A DNA stretch of 64,000 bases from Amphiura filiformis. Its lineage: Eukaryota; Echinodermata; Ophiuroidea; Amphilepidida; Amphiuridae. Both the position numbers and the translations under genes were made by a program. Each line of letters starts with the position of its first letter. The stretch's first letter is position 1. The notes below the pieces were generated by a model that was not told the DNA's origin, searched no databases, and saw nothing but the letters and a program-made list of their open reading frames with translations. Location of the stretch: positions 13,623,594 through 13,687,593 of the forward strand of contig NC_092647.1 in NCBI RefSeq assembly GCF_039555335.1, in the 5' to 3' direction. This document shows positions 23,505 to 34,004 of the stretch, piece by piece.

Positions 23505-23647
23505 TTTTTGAAATTTACTTTTTTAACAAAAACACATTTGTATTGACAATTGGCATCCCTTTTAAAAATAAAATAATTTTCAAAAGTGGATTTTCAAAAG
23601 GGGTGCCAAATGTGTTTTTGTCCAAAAAAAAAGTAAATTTCAAAAAT
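23505..23647. repeat. 143-bp hairpin upstream of the homeobox exon
   Basis: The left arm (TTTTTGAAATTTACTTTTTT then AACAAAAACACATTTG) and right arm (CAAATGTGTTTTTGTCC, then AAGTAAATTTCAAAAA) are inverse. An inner pair GGCATCCCTTTT/AAAAGGGGTGCC continues the stem. It ends 109 bp before the splice acceptor. Confidence 0.8.
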
Positions 23648-23689
23648 ATATAATAATGTGTTTAATTGTATTTTTAACAGAACTTAAAA

Positions 23690-23712
23690 GGATCACGAAA
23701 TACTCCTTTAAC
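23690..23712. mobile_element. End fragment of the TTAA MITE family
   Basis: GGATCACGAAATACTCCT followed by TTAA matches the right end of the 17289-17655 element. The matching left end was not located. Confidence 0.5.
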
Positions 23713-23756
23713 TACTTCATCATTAATTTTATCTTTTCTTCCTTTTCTTGATATAG

Positions 23757-24031
23757 GTAAAACAGCATCGACGAAACAAAAACGTGGACGTCAGACGTAC
23801 TCTCGTCACCAGACGCTTGAGTTAGAAAAGGAGTTTCATTTCAACCGTTACCTGACACGCCGCCGCAGAGTCGAGATTGCCCAATCGCTGGGACTCACCG
23901 AGCGACAAATTAAAATTTGGTTTCAAAATCGCCGAATGAAATACAAGAAAGTTGAGCAGGAGACAAACGTTTCACATCCATATCTACGAAATAAACTGCC
24001 ATCTATGTCAAACTTTTTAATATCAGACTAA
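23757..24031 (+). CDS. Hox gene exon 2, homeodomain
   Basis: The exon follows a TTTTCTTGATATAG acceptor and continues the phase-1 frame of exon 1 to TAA at 24029-24031, giving a protein of 291 aa. The homeodomain spans about residues 208-267: [19 protein letters not shown], then [19 protein letters not shown], then [15 protein letters not shown]50 and N51 are present, so TAAT-type sites are expected. It is closest to Antp/Hox6-8 proteins, but residue 56 is Tyr where Antp-like proteins have Trp, and 59-60 are VE. A short 24-residue tail (ending SMSNFLISD) follows. It is a nuclear factor patterning the body axis. The linker between YPWM and homeodomain is only 13 residues, which also fits a central-class gene. 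Confidence 0.96.
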
Positions 24032-24077
24032 CATTTCTTATATGATAATATACGTTCGTATACATTTTTTGCTGTTA

Positions 24078-24083
24078 ATTAAA
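24078..24083 (+). terminator. Candidate poly(A) signal of the Hox gene
   Basis: ATTAAA 47 bp after the stop codon; AATAAA next appears at 24766. The ATTAAA overlaps the TTAA end of a repeat, so the real cleavage site is uncertain. Confidence 0.25.
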
Positions 24084-24360
24084 GGTGGGTGACCTGATTG
24101 ACAACCTCATCCCCTACTTTATCCCCATCAAAATGCAGATTTTGGTATCAAGTGAAAGCTCATATTTTTCTCATTAACATATTGAAATTAGGCGTTCCCA
24201 ATCGGTATCTCGACTGGTATATACTACGCGACTAATTCGACAGTTTTTGGATGATACGGTACCTTCGGAAATACACCGATTTGGAACTTTTGAATATGTT
24301 AATGAGAAAAATAGTGTCCTTCCTTTTGATATCTTTAAACATGATCTTGATGCTAATCAT
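24080..24360. mobile_element. Diverged TTAA-family element in the Hox 3' flank
   Basis: Starts TTAA then AGGTGGGTGACC and continues ACAACCTCATCCCCTAC, comparable with the CCTCATCCCCCAC block of the element at 17289. CTCATTAACATATT (24166) is inverted as GAATATGTTAATGAG (24312). The right end is not clear. Confidence 0.5.
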
Positions 24361-25089
24361 TAAGAAAAACATTATAGACTACCAGTATCACGCTGTATGT
24401 CAGATATTCCATAAGGAATAGTCACATTTACAAGAAACAGTTACACAGTGTTCTTTTTGCAAGATATAAATGCTTGAAAGGGTCAACATTTTATGTTATA
24501 CGTAAGTTTTAAAGAATTCCATTTTTCAAATAGGGTCACAATTCTTTAATTGATCTCAAAGTTATGACCACTCTAGCTTGTATAGGGAAGTTTTTTTGGT
24601 GTATTTATAACTTAGGTACCGGCGCTGGTCGTTCTTTTGACATTTTGTTCTGTCAATTTAGTTGGATGTCAAAGTCGATCGTTGCCAGGTTAACTGGTTC
24701 ACTGTGTTCGGAACCACGAGCAAAATGATCACAACGCAGCGTGAATCAGTAATTAAGGTATCTCGAATAAAAGGTGTGCAATAATTATTAATTTAGAGTT
24801 AGCATATGTTTTAGGATTAGATTTAGAAGGTTTGATATAGGCTATACGGATACTGATGAATAGACGACGAGTAGGCATATTGACGAAATTAGAAAGAAAT
24901 AGCTCCATATTACCCCATTACTCGACTGCCGATAAACGTCCCAATAAATCGGACTTAGTCACCGGTCAGTTCTCATGATAGATATCCATGGCTAACGATG
25001 GTTAACTATGAAAACATGTTAAAGGACATCAAGAAAATTTTCGAAGTTATTTATTTTGAGCTCTTTCGAGTATCGACGAGTAATGGATA
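24361..25089. other. Hox 3' flank, no feature seen
   Basis: AT-rich, without open frame, tandem repeat or inverted repeat of note; AATAAA at 24766. Confidence 0.4.
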
Positions 25090-25975
25090 TATTCTGTAGA
25101 TTTAGGTTTTGTCTGTGACTGCTAATGTGAGGCCGTCGTAGGTCGTACGGGGCTCAAACTCGGTGGGTGGGTGTAGCTCTGTCCTGGCAAGAAGAAGTTT
25201 ATGTTCGTTAAGTCATCCGACCCCGGGCCCCCCCCAGGGGTCATTTGAGGTCAAATGACTAAAAACTGTCATAGGGGCATGAAACTAGGTCGTACGGGAC
25301 TCAAACTCGGTGGGTGGGTGACGTTCTGTCCTGGCAAGAAGATGTTTATGTTCGTTAAGTCATCCGCCCCCGGGGCCCCCTCCCAGGGGTCATTTGAGTT
25401 CAAATGACTACAAACTGTCATATGGGCATGAAACTAGGTCGTACGGGACTCAAACTCGGTGGGTGGGTGTAGTTCTGTCCTGGCAAGAAGATGTTTATGT
25501 TCGTTAAGTCGTCCGACCCCGGGCTCCCTCCCAGGGGTCATTTGAGGTCAAATGACTAAAACTGTCATATGGGCATGAAACTAGGTCCTACAGGGGCTCA
25601 AACTCGGTGGGTGGGTGTAGTTCTGTCCTGGCAAGAAGATGTCTATGTTCGTTAAGTCATCCGACCACGGGGTCCCCTCCCAGGGGTCATCTAAGGTCAA
25701 ATTACTAAAAAGTGTCGTATGGGCATGAAACTTGGTAGGTACAGTCAACATTTAAAGCAGCATTTTTTGAAGGTCATTTTGGGGTCATCCAAGGTCACCA
25801 CGGGTCATCTGAGGTCAAATTAGTAAAAGCTCATATATGGGCATGAAACTTGGTAGGTATGCCTACAGTCAACATTTAGAGTTATACGTTTAGGTCATTT
25901 TGGGGTCATCCAATGTCACCCTGGGGTCATCTGAGGTCAAATTAGTAAAAATTGTCATATGGGCATGTCACCATC
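25090..25975 (+). repeat. 148-bp GC-rich minisatellite
   Basis: Four main copies at about 148-bp spacing (CTCAAACTCGGTGGGTGGGT near 25150, 25299, 25448 and 25599). Each has CCTGGCAAGAAG, GTTCGTTAAGTC, a C-rich/G-rich palindromic patch and AGGGGTCATTTGAGGTCAAA. Shorter, more diverged copies follow to 25975. The opening segment (TGTCTGTGACTGC...TGTGAGGCCGT) is shared with 3468-4215 in the Helitron leader. Confidence 0.88.
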
Positions 25976-26033
25976 AGCCTGGTAATCGCGCCCAGCCGAG
26001 AACCGCCAAATATGGGTAACCGCCTAGTCTATT

Positions 26034-26445
26034 TGTGACCCGTTACAGCGAAAGGTACCTTATGTCGGCTGCTACAAGTGTCTCTTTTTCCCCAATGTTG
26101 GCAGAAAATATCAAACAATAATGACAATCTGAAGTGGCGGTCATTTCAAATCATCTCCAAGTCAACGAGGATCAGAATGTCCTCTCATTGTTAGTGGGTG
26201 GCTAATACATACCTATACAAATACAATACAATGCTTTTGTAACCCACCACTCATGCCACTTGAACAGGGATTAGCCATATCAAATAAAGACTAGAGCTGT
26301 ATAACAAACAGTTCTATAGACAGGTACAAGCTTATTATCCTCTACAACAATAGGATTAATGATTGGTTTAGAATGCATTTGTTACTAGCAAAATAAGGCA
26401 TATGTAGCTCCCGACTTAAGGTACCTTTTGCTGTAACGGGTCACA
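26034..26445. mobile_element. TIR MITE, 412 bp
   Basis: TGTGACCCGTTACAGC, a short AAAGGTACCTTA stretch and TCGG at the left match the inverse of the right end (GGTACCTTTTGCTGTAACGG then GTCACA) over about 35 bp. Interior is non-coding. Target duplication not clear. Confidence 0.8.
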
Positions 26446-27200
26446 TTTTAAAACTGATGCATCAATGACTATGTTCATCATGTCATATAGAGGCCTTGCA
26501 TGCGACGTATCATCCCGTAAATATGGCGGACTACTCAAATGCATTCAACAAAAGCATGATTGCAATCTACCGTGACAGTTCGTCTCACACACATAATCCT
26601 GCACTACGATCAAATAGGTTGATGACAACATTTGATTGAATGGACTGCACTCCGCCATAACTAAGGACACCGGTTGAAAACCTTTGTTTGGAGCCAATCA
26701 ATAACTTCATGCAGGGCCTCTATTGTATCATTCTCACATAGATATAGAAATACTAAATTCGTTCACTATCTATATTTTTACTTCTAGTAGAGATCCAATC
26801 TAAGGGTTAAAGTTATGTTTTAGGTTAGGTTAGGATTTTTTAAAAGTACCCAGTACAGTGAACCTTATGGTACAAATGCGCGCGAAAATTTTAGCATAGG
26901 CCTATTGAAACTAAACTGGTGAAATATGGGACAAAAGTGGAATAAATTCGCGCAAAGCGCTAAAAATGGCATTCTGTGGCTATAAAATAGCCAAATATGA
27001 GGTTAATTTCGACACAAACCAATACAATATTGGGGGGTGATTATATTGACCATCCCCTGGCAAAATATTGTGGCATTTATCCCCCCCGATCTACGCCTAT
27101 GTAATTTAGAGCCCTGTGACTCCATCGGTCTCCCTCTCCCTCTCTCTCCTTCCCCCCCCCCTCCTTCCTTTTTTTCTTCCTCCCCTTGGCGGAAACTCTA
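26446..27200. other. Non-coding, with pyrimidine tract
   Basis: No gene. 27129-27187 is a CT-rich run (TCTCCCTCTCTCTCC, then C9 and T7). Around 26820-26850 are AGGTTAGGTTAGG motifs. Confidence 0.45.
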
Positions 27201-27800
27201 AGGCTGAGTTCACATAGAAGTATACGGTATTCGCTATACGAAATACGCTCATTCGATCAGGCTGAGTTCATATAGGAGTATACTATGTGACCTCAGCCTG
27301 ATCGAATGAGCGTATTTCGTATAGCGAATAGCGAGTATGCCAGTTTACCCATTTTCTTCGTCTTATCAAATGCTTGTAACTTTACTTCTTGAGGTCACAT
27401 TGCATTCAATGAGGTGTCATAATGTGCAGAATTAGATAGTGCATCTATTAAAAAAATGAATTTGCCCACATATGGTTTAGGTTTTTAAAATTTGGACGGT
27501 ATACGCTGCACTAAAATTGAACACGCGCGATTCCCACTATACTATACTATACGCAGGTATACGACCTTTTCGAATAGCTCTTATGTGACCCGGTACTATG
27601 AAATTACCTTGCTCGATTTAATCTATACGCGTGCACCTGCAAAACGTGCATCGTATACCCGAATAGTATACTTCTATGCGATCGTAGCCTTATGTGACCC
27701 GGTACTATGAAATTGCCTTGCTCGATTGAACTATATACGCGTGCACCTGTAAAACGTGCACCGTATACCCGAATAGTATACTTCTATGTGAACGCAGCCT
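27201..27800. mobile_element. TIR MITE with internal tandem duplication
   Basis: AGGCTGAGTTCACATAGAAG (27201) is the inverse, one mismatch, of CTTCTATGTGAACGCAGCCT (27781-27800), flanked by TA on both sides. Inside, an inverted pair GAATGAGCGTATTTCGTATA occurs near 27295 with its inverse near 27230. A 109-bp direct duplication (TATGTGACCCGGTACTATGA at 27582 and 27691) brings an extra copy of the end. Confidence 0.82.
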
Positions 27801-27851
27801 TATAGGCACAAAGGACCAATATGCGATACGTAATCTATTTCCTCTTCTTTC

Positions 27852-28097
27852 TATAGACCACTTGACATCACTGTTTATCAACAAAGGCGAGGGACTCATC
27901 TGTCGATATGGTCGAACGAGCCGCTACACTGTTCAATGGCTTTCCTGTACTATATGAAATGTGGCGGGCGATTTAAAATGCACGTGCCCTTAGCAGACTA
28001 CGATGCGTACGCACACTGCAGGGCAAAGAACAATGGAAAATGCCATAATGCGCGCGCATACTGCCGGGCAATGACGTCACATGGCAAGTGGTCTATA
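27852..28097. mobile_element. MITE, 246 bp
   Basis: Ends TATAGACCACTTG and CAAGTGGTCTATA are exact inverses, with TA at each end. Interior GC content is higher than surroundings (GCGTACGCACACTGCAGGGC). A weak short frame inside is not considered a gene. Confidence 0.8.
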
Positions 28098-28329
28098 TCT
28101 AACCTCCTTGGGCCTACATATTAGTACTGATATATCATACGCTGGCGAAATTACGTAATTAATCGGATTAATTAACATACTGAGCAATAGGTGAAAACAA
28201 TTTTGACAAAAGGAGTTGTCCTTGTCAATTTGTAGACATGTACTTTTGATTATTTACATAGCTTCTTCTCCAATCACTGTGTAAAACATCCATCCAACAA
28301 TCTGATTGCTATTATTATATGGATGAATG

Positions 28330-28930
28330 GACATATCACAAAAGGATTGCTTATCTCAATAGGGCATGTACTTAAGCATTTTTTTAACTGACCGGCGTTA
28401 TTGGGCGTTTTATCGGAGGTCACCGAGTAATGCCGAAGATCAAAATCGATTTTATGTATTGTGTATGTATCATAGGACACTCGTATTGTCTCTATGCGCT
28501 TGAGAATTCAACAATATAAATAATGGTAGCTCTATTATAATACACCTTAATGTTTTAAGCAGATAAAATTCCAAAATATAATACGTTTTCTGCCTTTGCT
28601 TGTCACGTGGTAGGCCTATGTTGAAGTTGCGATTATATTTTTAAATAAGTTTCAGCTGAATAACAAGAAGACAAGTGGCCTAGTGGTCTAAGGCGCTAGG
28701 CTCATAGAGTACTAAGCGTTGCGCCGTGAGTTCGAACCCCGCCTCTGCCAAACTTTAAAAGAAGTAAATTAAAATTTGACTTTTTTAATTTCATATTTGG
28801 GAAATGTGACTGGGAGAATTTATGTATGGTGTGGAGTGGTGTGATAGGGCATGTACTTTAACTGGCCGGCGCGGTCTTTATTGGGCGTTTTATCGGCAGT
28901 CAACGAGTTTTGACATTTTGAATATTTTGA
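28330..28930. repeat. Dispersed direct repeat pair around a tRNA-like sequence
   Basis: ATAGGGCATGTACTT, TTTAACTGRCCGGCG and TTATTGGGCGTTTTATCGG occur at 28361-28418 and 28846-28895. The tRNA-like sequence at 28669-28750 lies between them. Confidence 0.65.
28669..28750 (+). pseudogene. tRNA-like sequence (tRNA pseudogene or SINE head)
   Basis: TGGCCTAGTGG (28676) is a good A box and GAGTTCGAACCCC (28728) a good B box, 52 bp apart. Between them a loop containing CTCATAG could be a CAT anticodon. The acceptor strands do not pair well and the sequence is longer than a class I tRNA, so a functional tRNA is unlikely. Confidence 0.5.
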
Positions 28931-30706
28931 ATTCGTTGACTTATAGGAGTATATTATTTCCAAGATCTCAATGATACCTATTTGCACAAATATTATTTTC
29001 TCCGCCTTTTTTTTATAATATTTTTGGTGCAATGCACCCTTAATGTGATACTCAACCAGATTTATGGATTGCTGCCATCAATTGTCAGTTGAAAAAATAA
29101 TTAATGTATACAGCTCAGTATATAGAAGGCGGGGTATCCATTGGTATACGAGCCCAGGAGGAGCAAGATCTGGTAAAATTGATGTAACTGATTTGTCCAA
29201 ATAACAATGGTAGATCGTGAACTTCCAATTGACAAAAAAACAACACGCATCATTCTGCAATATGAGGCACAGCATGCACCTGGTCCCACCATCACTGCCT
29301 AAGATATAAAACGATTCTGGCGGAGTCAAGAATTATGTAAGTTTTTTCTTGCGGGTAGGGCCTACTACACCAAAATGCTGAATGCACCAAAAAACAAACA
29401 AAAAAAGAATTTTGTTCGGTGTGGGCATGATGGGGGAGGGGGTATTGTTAATTTCAAGGGGGGGCAAAATCAATCAATTTTGCGCAAATTTGCCTCAAAA
29501 GTGGACATTTAGGTAATTTTTGGGTTTTGCTGCGGGAGGCAATAGTCCTGACTGGGGGACATTTTCTCCCATCCCCAACCCAGTTCCGGTAAAACACCAG
29601 TCCTTATACTTTATGCCTATACAGCAAACAAGTGCGTGTCCGTATTAGCCAGGATTGTCTGTTGTGATTAAATTAAAAGATATAACATTGATCAGTGTTC
29701 GGAATATCACAAAATGGTGCATCTTGCATGTTTAAATGGACCCCAATGGAAATATTAAGTTTTATAGGAGATGAGACTTAAGTTCTCTGGCAGTGTTGGC
29801 GCAACAGGATGACGGGTAACACCAAATGCGGAAGAATGCAGTGTTGTCATAATGAAAAAGTGAATCTTTCCAGGAATTCGGGCAGCATTATCTCTTGCCG
29901 ATTGGGAAACATCACGATTTCATTAGTCATGGTGGTAGAGCCTTATTTCAATGCAATGCGGCGTAACCTCAGACTTGGGAAAAGAAAACATAAATAAAAC
30001 TCTGAAAACAGGTGTGTCTCTTACGTCTGACCAAGAAATGGTAAAAACACAGCCACACAAATGTACATTTAATGATAACTCAACCGTAAGCCCTAGGACT
30101 CGATATTATAGCAATTCAAAATGTTAAAAAAACTATAAAAAACTATATCGTATAACCGATAAAGGATTCCATCACATTTCGTTGTCGCCTTGCTTTGTTC
30201 TCGAAGTTCGCCCTCTTTGAAATATCAGAACCAAATCGAACATAACTTAATTGGAAAATATTAGAGGGCGTCCAAGATGTTTGTCCAGACCTTGTCAAAA
30301 GGTTGGTAGAGAGAGAGAGAGAGAGAGGGGGGGGTCGTTAAAGTTGCAAATAATTTGTAATGTCTCATTATTGTGACACCATCCCACGTTGACAAGGTAA
30401 TTCATTACTTTTGGGCCAATCGTGACAAATATTTTATCAAATGGCACGATTTCCACACACGCATCTGCACCCCCGCGCAGTCGAAAAACACATCCAACAA
30501 ATATGCAACATGCAATTCACTTCGAGTTGAGATAATTCAGTGTAATAAATGTGTGAAAAAATTATAGAATTATTATGACATGCCTTGTTTCTATTTTAGT
30601 ACTGCACGAACCTCTTCGAACTTAGGGATGACATCAAAACTTGACAGGCTGTTGAATGCTGGTTCCACCCGGTTCCGTCCGGTTTCCATTGTTTAAGGTT
30701 GTTCTG
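28931..30706. other. Non-coding stretch with decayed repeats
   Basis: Small open frames on both strands at 29078-29329 and 29809-29997 match nothing recognisable. (GA)n at 30310-30328 followed by G8. 29420-29600 is G-rich decayed repeat (GGGGGAGGGGGTATTG). Confidence 0.4.
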
Positions 30707-30790
30707 GAATTATGGAAACTTTCGGGCCTCATAACTGCTAAATTGTTGGTCTAATGTATATAAAAGTATACATATTTAGAATGGCAAAGA
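30707..30790 (+). repeat. Fragment of the foldback family found at 32.1-34.0 kb
   Basis: GGAATTATGGAAACTTTCGG through TAGAATGGCAAAGACTT matches 33640-33727 almost exactly, and the inverse of 32449-32541. Confidence 0.85.
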
Positions 30791-32099
30791 CTTTTCGCCA
30801 GCGCATAGGGCGCTGGTACCTAATTCTGAGATGGGGTTTGTGTACACTAAAGATTAGCTAAGATTATAGCCTTCTTCTATTGGTATGAATTATTTTTTTA
30901 CTTCTCGTGGTGGAAATGTTTTTGATGTCTGCTAATTCGATTTGCAAGGAAAAGAAAGTATGTTTTGCCGTTTCAACGAACGAAAACGATTGAGTAGGCT
31001 ATTGCCAAAGTTATGTTTGAATTAATTATGACTTAAAAAGTTATCATAGGTTAGGCCTACACATATAAACATAAACTTGTTCAGCAATCAGCATATCGAA
31101 AAAAATGACATGGTCAAAGCGGGGGAATGATCACGAGGTCATATCAGTGGACTATACTGAGCATAGCATGATGTTTGGTTGCCTGTGAGTGCATAATTGA
31201 TATGTTGATAACAGATCTAATAATGTTGTGGAATCAAAATCTTCATTATATGGACCACATTGAAGTCAAAGTAATTATCTATCCTATCCTGTATCGTTTT
31301 ATGGATAAAATTGACTCAAAATGTTATTGATGATATTATTGCTATCTTTAACATCAGTTTTGTCTTTTCAACGGGAAAAATCCGATTGAAAATAAAGTTT
31401 TTAGGGCTAGCTATAATATTGAACAATATATCCCATATTTTGACATGCACTTATAGAAAATAAATAAATTATTGTCTTACTTTATAAATGATAAATACTG
31501 TAAAATGACACATAACTAAAGTGAGGCCAATTTCTATCTTTTTTATTTGATTCATAAAATTACATTCAACAAAATGATTGAAGACTGAGAAAACACACAA
31601 TGCAGACTACAGAATGGAGTAGGTAAGATGCCATGTCCATAGCTTTGCAGGAGTTTCGGACTAACAATCAACACATTCAAAAAATACAGTTTAAAAGTGA
31701 AGATTGTAGTGAATGATCAGTCCTTTATCATGTGCGTGCCACTATCTACTTTATAGTAAACTATACATTGCGAAATAATATAAAATTATTTTAAAATAAA
31801 ATGTGCATGTAAGTTGAGTTAACATTGCGAATTAACTAACAAACTGCAGTGTATTTCTTGATTTTTATAATAAGCATGGGTAAAAAGCAGTAAAGACAAA
31901 AATACAGAACAATTTGGGGTAATGAATTAAAGAGTTGACAGGAGTTATAGGAGTTAATGTGTTTTGCTGTTTCAGTGTGCATGTTCTCACCATTGATGGT
32001 TTGGTGAACTGTCATGTAACATGGATGTAAGCGTGATCCTAAAAATGCCTTTCACGGTGACCCAAACTATTTACAAGACCTCTTCTGCATTGACGCTGG
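30791..32099. other. Non-coding, no feature seen
   Basis: AT-rich; no open frame above 60 codons, no clear tandem or inverted repeat. Confidence 0.4.
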
Positions 32100-33990
32100 C
32101 CTTCCCTTTTAAAGGGAATTTTTATTTATTTTTTTGAATTTTGACCAAATTCACTAAAAATAGTTGAAATTTGGGCAAAGATCGGGCTTTTTTATGAATT
32201 TTTTGAACATTCAGCATTTTTGACTATTTTGGTGCAAATTTCACAAAATTGGTCGAAATTCAAAAAATAAATAAACGGCTCCTAGATATTCTTATTTAGT
32301 TTTTAAAAATTAATAAAATGATTTTTTTTTGCCCAAGGATTTTTTTGTTACGAATAACGAAAAAGAAATGGGCTAAAAAAACATTTTTGGGGGATTTGGG
32401 GCCAAAAATGAGCATTTTGGCCCAAATTTGACCTCGCAGATGAACATATCAAGTCTTTTCCATCATGCTAAATATCTATACTTTTATATACTTTAGACCA
32501 ACAATTTAGCAGTAATGAGGCCCGAAAGTTTCCATAATTCCAGGGTTCAGACCAACCTTAAAACAATAAAAACCGGAAGGAACCGGCGGTCAACCGTCGG
32601 TCGAGTTTTGATTTCATACCAAACATTTTTAACCCCTTACAATCCTTTAGGCTTTATTGATTACTGAGGCCTTCCCAGCAAACAACAAATATTTTTAAAA
32701 CGTTACAAGCGTGTTATAGACGCGTTTTGAATGTGGTTAAAACGTTTTAATAACATTTAAATGTCGGGTTATATATTAAGGGATCTAGAATGAGCGTTTA
32801 TTGCGTTTCGACAGTATTTTTTGTGGGACATGAGAGCACCTCAGACCTATCGAATTGCATTCTGAATACGAAGCATGCCTTTCTGATCTCAAATACAAAT
32901 TTTATGACAAATTTATGATATATTTCAAATTTTTGATATATAACAGTCCTCGAAGTAAATTATATAAATCTAATGATATATTCTTAAAGTGTATGTAGCT
33001 GGGAAGAAAAGCCGACGGTCAATTGAAAATTTTGACCTTTCATATTGAAGATATGGATTTTTTTCCCAAAAAGACCTTTTTTTTGTTGTGTGTTTTGGGA
33101 AAAAATCCATATCTCCAATACGAAAGGTCAAAATTTTCAATTGATCGTCGGCTTTTCATCTCACCTACATACACTTTAAGTATAAATCATCAGATTTATA
33201 AAATTTACTTCGAGTACTGTTAAATAACAAATATATCAATTTTTAATGATTTGCCACAAAATGTGTATTAAATTGCGAATTTCAAAAAATCAAAATTATT
33301 TGATATCAGAAGGACATTCTTCGTATTCAGAATGCAATTCGATATGGCTGATGTGCTCTAATGTCCCAAAATAAATACTGTCCAAACGTTCATACCCCAG
33401 CCCTTAAGGTCATGAAAACTTTTCATATGAAAAAAACACTACAACATGTTTAAAATGTTTTCAAAATGTTATTGCTAAATATTTTTTGCAAACTTTTTCG
33501 CAAATATTTTGTCAACACTTAATAACATTTTGTCAGAATGTTTTGCATAAAGTTTTCTGAATGTTATTAAACATAAAACCCGACAGGTTTTGCGTAAAAT
33601 GTTGTGTGTGTGCTTGTTTAAAAGGTTGGTCTGAACCCTGGAATTATGGAAACTTTCGGGCCTCATAACTGCTAAATTGTTGGTCTAAAGTATATAAAAG
33701 TATACATATTTAGAATGGCAAAGACTTGATAAGTTCATCTGTGAGGTCAAATTTGGGCCAAAATGCTCATTTTGGCCCAAAATCCCAAAATACTGGGGTT
33801 TTTTTATTAATTTTTAAAAACTAGATAAAATATCTAGGAGCCATTTTGTCATTTTTTTAAATTTCGACCAACTTCGAGAATTTTGCACCAAAAATGGTCA
33901 AAAAATGCTGAATTTTCAAGAAAATCATAAAAAAGCCCGATATTTGCCCAAATTTCAAATATTTTTGGTGAAGTTAGTTTTTAAAAATTA
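32100..33990. mobile_element. Nested foldback element with 0.4-kb arms
   Basis: The left arm (about 32115-32560) is the inverse of the right arm (about 33614-33990). Shared segments include TTTGGTGCAAATTTC-like sequence, GGCTCCTAGATATT, TGGGCCAAAATGAGCATTTT and GGCCTCATAACTGC. The arms enclose a second MITE family (32664-32775 and 33408-33610, AAAACGTTTTAATAACATTT), which is itself split by the foldback at 32776-33407. This gives three layers. The 32-bp satellite begins at the outer edge of the right arm. Confidence 0.82.
32776..33407. mobile_element. Near-palindromic TTAA element, copy A
   Basis: Starts TTAA then GGGATCTAGAATGAGCG and ends TACCCCAGCCC then TTAA. The two halves (about 310 bp each) are inverse: GACAGTATTTTTTGTGGGAC versus its inverse, GAATTGCATTCTGAATACGA versus its inverse, and a core ATATGGATTTTTTTCCCAAA. 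The insertion split a MITE reading CGGGTTATATA / AAGGTCATG. Related uninterrupted sequence at 59578-59600 supports a TTAA target duplication. Open frames in it are antisense pairs of the palindrome. Confidence 0.9.
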
Positions 33991-34004
33991 ATTAAACAAA
34001 AAAC

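Larger units (their letters stand above)
16188..23756 (+). other. Single Hox intron, 7.6 kb, repeat-rich
   Basis: Bounded by GTAAGA (16188) and a pyrimidine-rich acceptor ending TATAG (23756). It contains a foldback MITE (16335-16577), a TTAA MITE (17289-17655), a 54-bp minisatellite (19145-20855), an AATA-rich tract (21780-21980), another TTAA MITE (22357-22775), a direct repeat (22848-23135) and a hairpin (23505-23647). No second gene was found inside. Confidence 0.85.

Noticed and set aside
15587-24031. A second Hox gene or a ParaHox gene in the window
   Set aside because: Only one homeobox was found on either strand; the YPWM-homeodomain structure fits one two-exon Hox gene.
28669-28750. 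Functional tRNA gene
   Set aside because: A and B boxes are good but the acceptor strands do not pair and the spacing is off.
33023-33223. Short frame within the near-palindromic element
   Set aside because: It spans the palindrome core; no equivalent is preserved in the other copies.
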